Assembly (NCBI GenBank): GCA_017744715.1
Contig: JAGIAT010000007.1
Location: 140,487 to 204,486 of the forward strand
DNA from: Niabella sp.
GTDB taxonomy: Bacteria > Bacteroidota > Bacteroidia > Chitinophagales > Chitinophagaceae
Length of the DNA: 64,000 bases
Direction of reading: 5' to 3'
Within the stretch, counting starts at the first letter, position 1, and each line of letters opens with the position of its first letter. The notes below the pieces were generated by a model. That model was given only the letters and a program-made list of their open reading frames with translations, was not told where the DNA came from and made no database searches. A program made the translations under genes and the position numbers. Of this stretch, positions 61,701 to 64,000 are shown piece after piece.

Positions 61701-63002
61701 GTTTTGGGGTTTGTGTTTGCCATGAAAGCGTTATTATGTGAGGTTTTTAATTTGCATAGCAACATTGATGAGGCGACGGCTCTATATGCTTTCGTCGCCC
61801 TGAGCGAAACAAAGTGAAGCCGAAGGGTCTCCCGATCTTCGGGCGGCCTGGTATCACAGGGAGGCTGCGCTGTGCTTCGCTGCATGACGATAGTGTGATT
61901 GTTCTTCAATACCAACATAATTGGTCATCAGCAGGCCAATAAAAGATTATCCTTTCGTCATGCGGAGTATTTGATAGGGGCAAAGTGGTGATGACACCAT
62001 ATGCTTTCGTCACCTTGAGCGGAGCGTAGCGAAGTCGAAAGGTCTCACGATTCTTGGGCAGTCCATTAATTTCATCTTCCACTTTTTCTTGGCAAAAAGT
62101 GGAGCAAAAGCCAAGGTCAAACGAATGCTCTGCCGTTTGACCGGCCACGCGCTGCAGACCCGAATCGAAAAGCAACCGCCTCTTTTCCCCGAAGGAATCA
62201 GTTGAAGCGCCTGCCGCCTGCTTGTTGTACAACACTTACTGCGCTGCTTTTTTACGGGCAGGGTTTTTCTTTTGAACGTACATCCGCCACGTAAAAAAGA
62301 GGCGCTGTGTCACTTGCTGATGGCCGTAGTTGCTATTCCGTTTCTGAGTAATTATTGAAAGCACCTTGCCGATGAAAGTAGAAGCAATAAGAGGAACGGG
62401 TGCCTTCTTAGAAGGTAGTCCGCCGGGCAGTGAAAAGGGAAAGCAAGCGGAATGGCGGCGATGGATGGAGAGGGCAAGCGTGTGGCCCGTCGCCAAAGCC
62501 TGAAGCGCCGGTTTCCCTGGTCCCGCCTCCCGGCGAAGAACAGACAGGCGGGATTCACCTCCTGGCGGACGAGATTTTTGCTCCACTTTTCATCGCTGGA
62601 AAAGTGGAAAAGAAAATATGTACGACCTTGAAATATTTCGATTTCCCAGGAAGGAATGTCATCACTACATTAATGGTGTTCCGCTGTCAAAAACTCGCAA
62701 CGACGACAGTATGATTGTTCTTCTATACTAACTGAATCGGTCATTAGTACTTGTTTCGGCATCTATGCATGATTCGCCCATATACGCTAACAACGGACCA
62801 GGTTCGTTGTAAAAACTGCAATGGAGGAAGGGGAACCACAGGTTCGGGCTATAAGTTGATGGTTATGGTGGAGTACAAGCCAGGGCGTCAGCTATCAATA
62901 CGATTGCAGTGTGTTACGGTTTTCCGTAAAAATGGTCTTTGGCAACGCAATACATTTGAAGGAAAGAATCAAAGCATATAAACTACCTCCAACGTTTTAG
63001 TT
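61701..63002. repeat. Repeat-rich, gene-poor region
   Basis: Two copies of a CGTCACCCTGAGCGAAGC-type dispersed repeat lie at 61794-61834 and 62008-62048. A word repeat (TATGATTGTTCTTC) occurs near 61900-61930 and 62700-62746. Hairpins TCCACTTTTT/AAAAAGTGGA (62078-62103) and CCACTTTT/AAAAGTGG (62583-62607) flank a ~480-bp segment whose ends also carry inverted GTGGAGCAAAA/TTTTGCTCCAC. CCCGCCT/AGGCGGG lies at 62522-62552. No supported gene is seen. Confidence 0.7.
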
Positions 63003-64000
63003 ATGAATTGGAAATACCGACCCGACTTTCAGGCATTCCCCGGTGTAAAGCTCTCCTACGGAAAGCAAGGCATTAAAACGGACATTGTTCCGGCTGTTAG
63101 CACTACCGATGAGGACGCCGCCTTAAGTAAAGAAAAACTAATGAACCGGCTTTATAAGCCTTACGATCCGCAACATGAAATAAAAAGCGGTGCCACCCAT
63201 TCGCTCACATCCGGTAATTTAAAGGAATTTAAAAACTTACTTATAAACGCTTCGGATGTACGGGAGGAAACAGCTGCTTTATTGAAGGAAAAAGAGCGTG
63301 CTTACAGTGCCGTAACGGGCAGGCTGAATAAACTCCAGAAAAGTCTGTTTAAATCTTTTTATAAAAAACGGATCGCCCGTTTTGAAGAGGAATCGGGCAC
63401 ATTGAATGAACAAAAAGAGGAGTTGATCGAACAGCTCCGTTTGTCCGTTATTAACCTGGAGATTGATACGGAGGATATTTATTTTGAATTGTACCAGAAT
63501 ATAAAAGAAGCTTTTCAACTTCTGAAGCGTTCTAAAAAGAAGTGGGATTTTACCAGCTCACGCGCCACCAACAGGGTTGCGGAGCGTACTTCTGCGGCCA
63601 ACACCATTACAAGATCCGAAATAGAATTAACGGAACGTACATTGCCCATATTGAATGCGGATGAGGCGGCTTTTTGTATTCATAACGTAAATGGCGGGAA
63701 TATTTATTTTTTTCCGGCATTTATGATTGTGTATGAATCGAAAGTGAATTTTGCACTCATCGATTATACGGATGCGGCTATTGAATTTTCTATTACAGAA
63801 TTTATTGAAAGCGGGCAGGTGCCGGATGATTCAGAAATAGTGGGACGTACCTGGTTTAAGGTAAATAAAGATGGCTCTCCTGACAGGCGATTTGCCAATA
63901 ACTACCAGATACCGATCGTGGAATATGGCCAGTTGCGTATTCGATCAGCCACGGGTGTTAATGAGCTGTATTGTTTTAGTAACAAAGAATATACTTCCTT
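63003..64000 (+). CDS. DUF4236-type protein, 3' end cut by the window
   Basis: An open frame of 332 codons starts at ATG 63003 and runs to the window edge without a stop. The first residues (NWKYRPDFQAFPGVKLSYGK) match DUF4236, a short beta-rich domain seen at the N-terminus of many uncharacterised bacterial proteins. A long coiled-coil-like helical middle follows (about residues 85-170, LKEKERAYSAVTGRLNKLQ), then a beta-rich C-terminal part. Function is unknown. Length and end cannot be judged. Confidence 0.8.
   Translation, partial: MNWKYRPDFQAFPGVKLSYGKQGIKTDIVPAVSTTDEDAALSKEKLMNRLYKPYDPQHEIKSGATHSLTSGNLKEFKNLLINASDVREETAALLKEKERAYSAVTGRLNKLQKSLFKSFYKKRIARFEEESGTLNEQKEELIEQLRLSVINLEIDTEDIYFELYQNIKEAFQLLKRSKKKWDFTSSRATNRVAERTSAANTITRSEIELTERTLPILNADEAAFCIHNVNGGNIYFFPAFMIVYESKVNFALIDYTDAAIEFSITEFIESGQVPDDSEIVGRTWFKVNKDGSPDRRFANNYQIPIVEYGQLRIRSATGVNELYCFSNKEYTS

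Noticed and set aside
62236..62586. 116-aa minus-strand frame in the right-hand repeat region
   Set aside because: It is proline/arginine-rich, lies between inverted hairpins and looks like a translated dispersed repeat rather than a protein.
62751..62981. 76-aa plus-strand frame before the DUF4236-type gene
   Set aside because: No domain or conservation can be seen; it begins within a repeat and could be chance. A CKNC pair is not enough for a zinc finger.

Overview
The window looks like a chromosomal segment of a Bacteroidota bacterium, most probably family Chitinophagaceae. Evidence: a SusC/SusD pair controlled by an ECF sigma factor and a FecR anti-sigma factor, a two-ORF ISAon1-type insertion sequence, several exact TAnnTTTG promoter -7 boxes, frequent starts without an obvious Shine-Dalgarno site, and a Bacteroidota-style kdp operon with a stand-alone sensor KdpD. 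No rRNA is present and there is one intact tRNA (Pro, anticodon TGG).

Layout. 1-384: three tandem copies of a ~102-bp repeat. 385-8336: housekeeping genes (icd, apaG, a 2H phosphoesterase, a PA0069-type radical SAM protein, a YkuK-like RNase H-fold protein, a fatty acid desaturase, nadE). 8574-12560: a short Bat/aerotolerance-type operon (MoxR ATPase, DUF58, BatD-like protein, BatA-like VWA protein) that stops before any batB or batC, followed by aquaporin. 13797-16921, minus strand: endonuclease V and an octaheme cytochrome with TPR repeats. 17047-28103, minus strand: a kdp potassium-uptake locus in the order sigma-54-type response regulator, 27-aa membrane peptide, kdpF, kdpA, (antisense four-helix-bundle gene), kdpB, kdpC, porin, stand-alone KdpD, histidine kinase. 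28243-30385: a LacI-type regulator and an N-acetylhexosamine-kinase-like enzyme with a palindromic operator between them.

30463-43500 reads as a decayed genomic island at tRNA-Pro. Degenerate copies of the tRNA 3' end lie at 30624-30677 and 43444-43500, and the sequence just upstream of the first copy recurs at 36889-36950. Inside are an IS, a broken tyrosine integrase, a large SF1 helicase, a TonB receptor/TPR/small membrane protein operon, an AraC/GlxA pseudogene and a LytS/LytTR two-component system.

43653-61657 is a glycan-degradation region: a lipoprotein amidase, a GH116-type glycosidase, a sulfatase, ECF sigma/FecR/SusC/SusD, a GH89 alpha-N-acetylglucosaminidase and a clan GH-D-like glycosidase. 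Together they suggest a polysaccharide utilisation locus for a sulfated, alpha-GlcNAc-containing glycan (inference). 61658-63002 is full of dispersed repeats and hairpins, and a DUF4236-type gene runs off the right edge.

A recurring oddity is that many intergenic gaps, including gaps inside operons, are filled with arrays of short degenerate repeats. Some are arranged as inverted arms, and some abut start codons, where they create spurious N-terminal extensions of MoxR, KdpA and KdpC.
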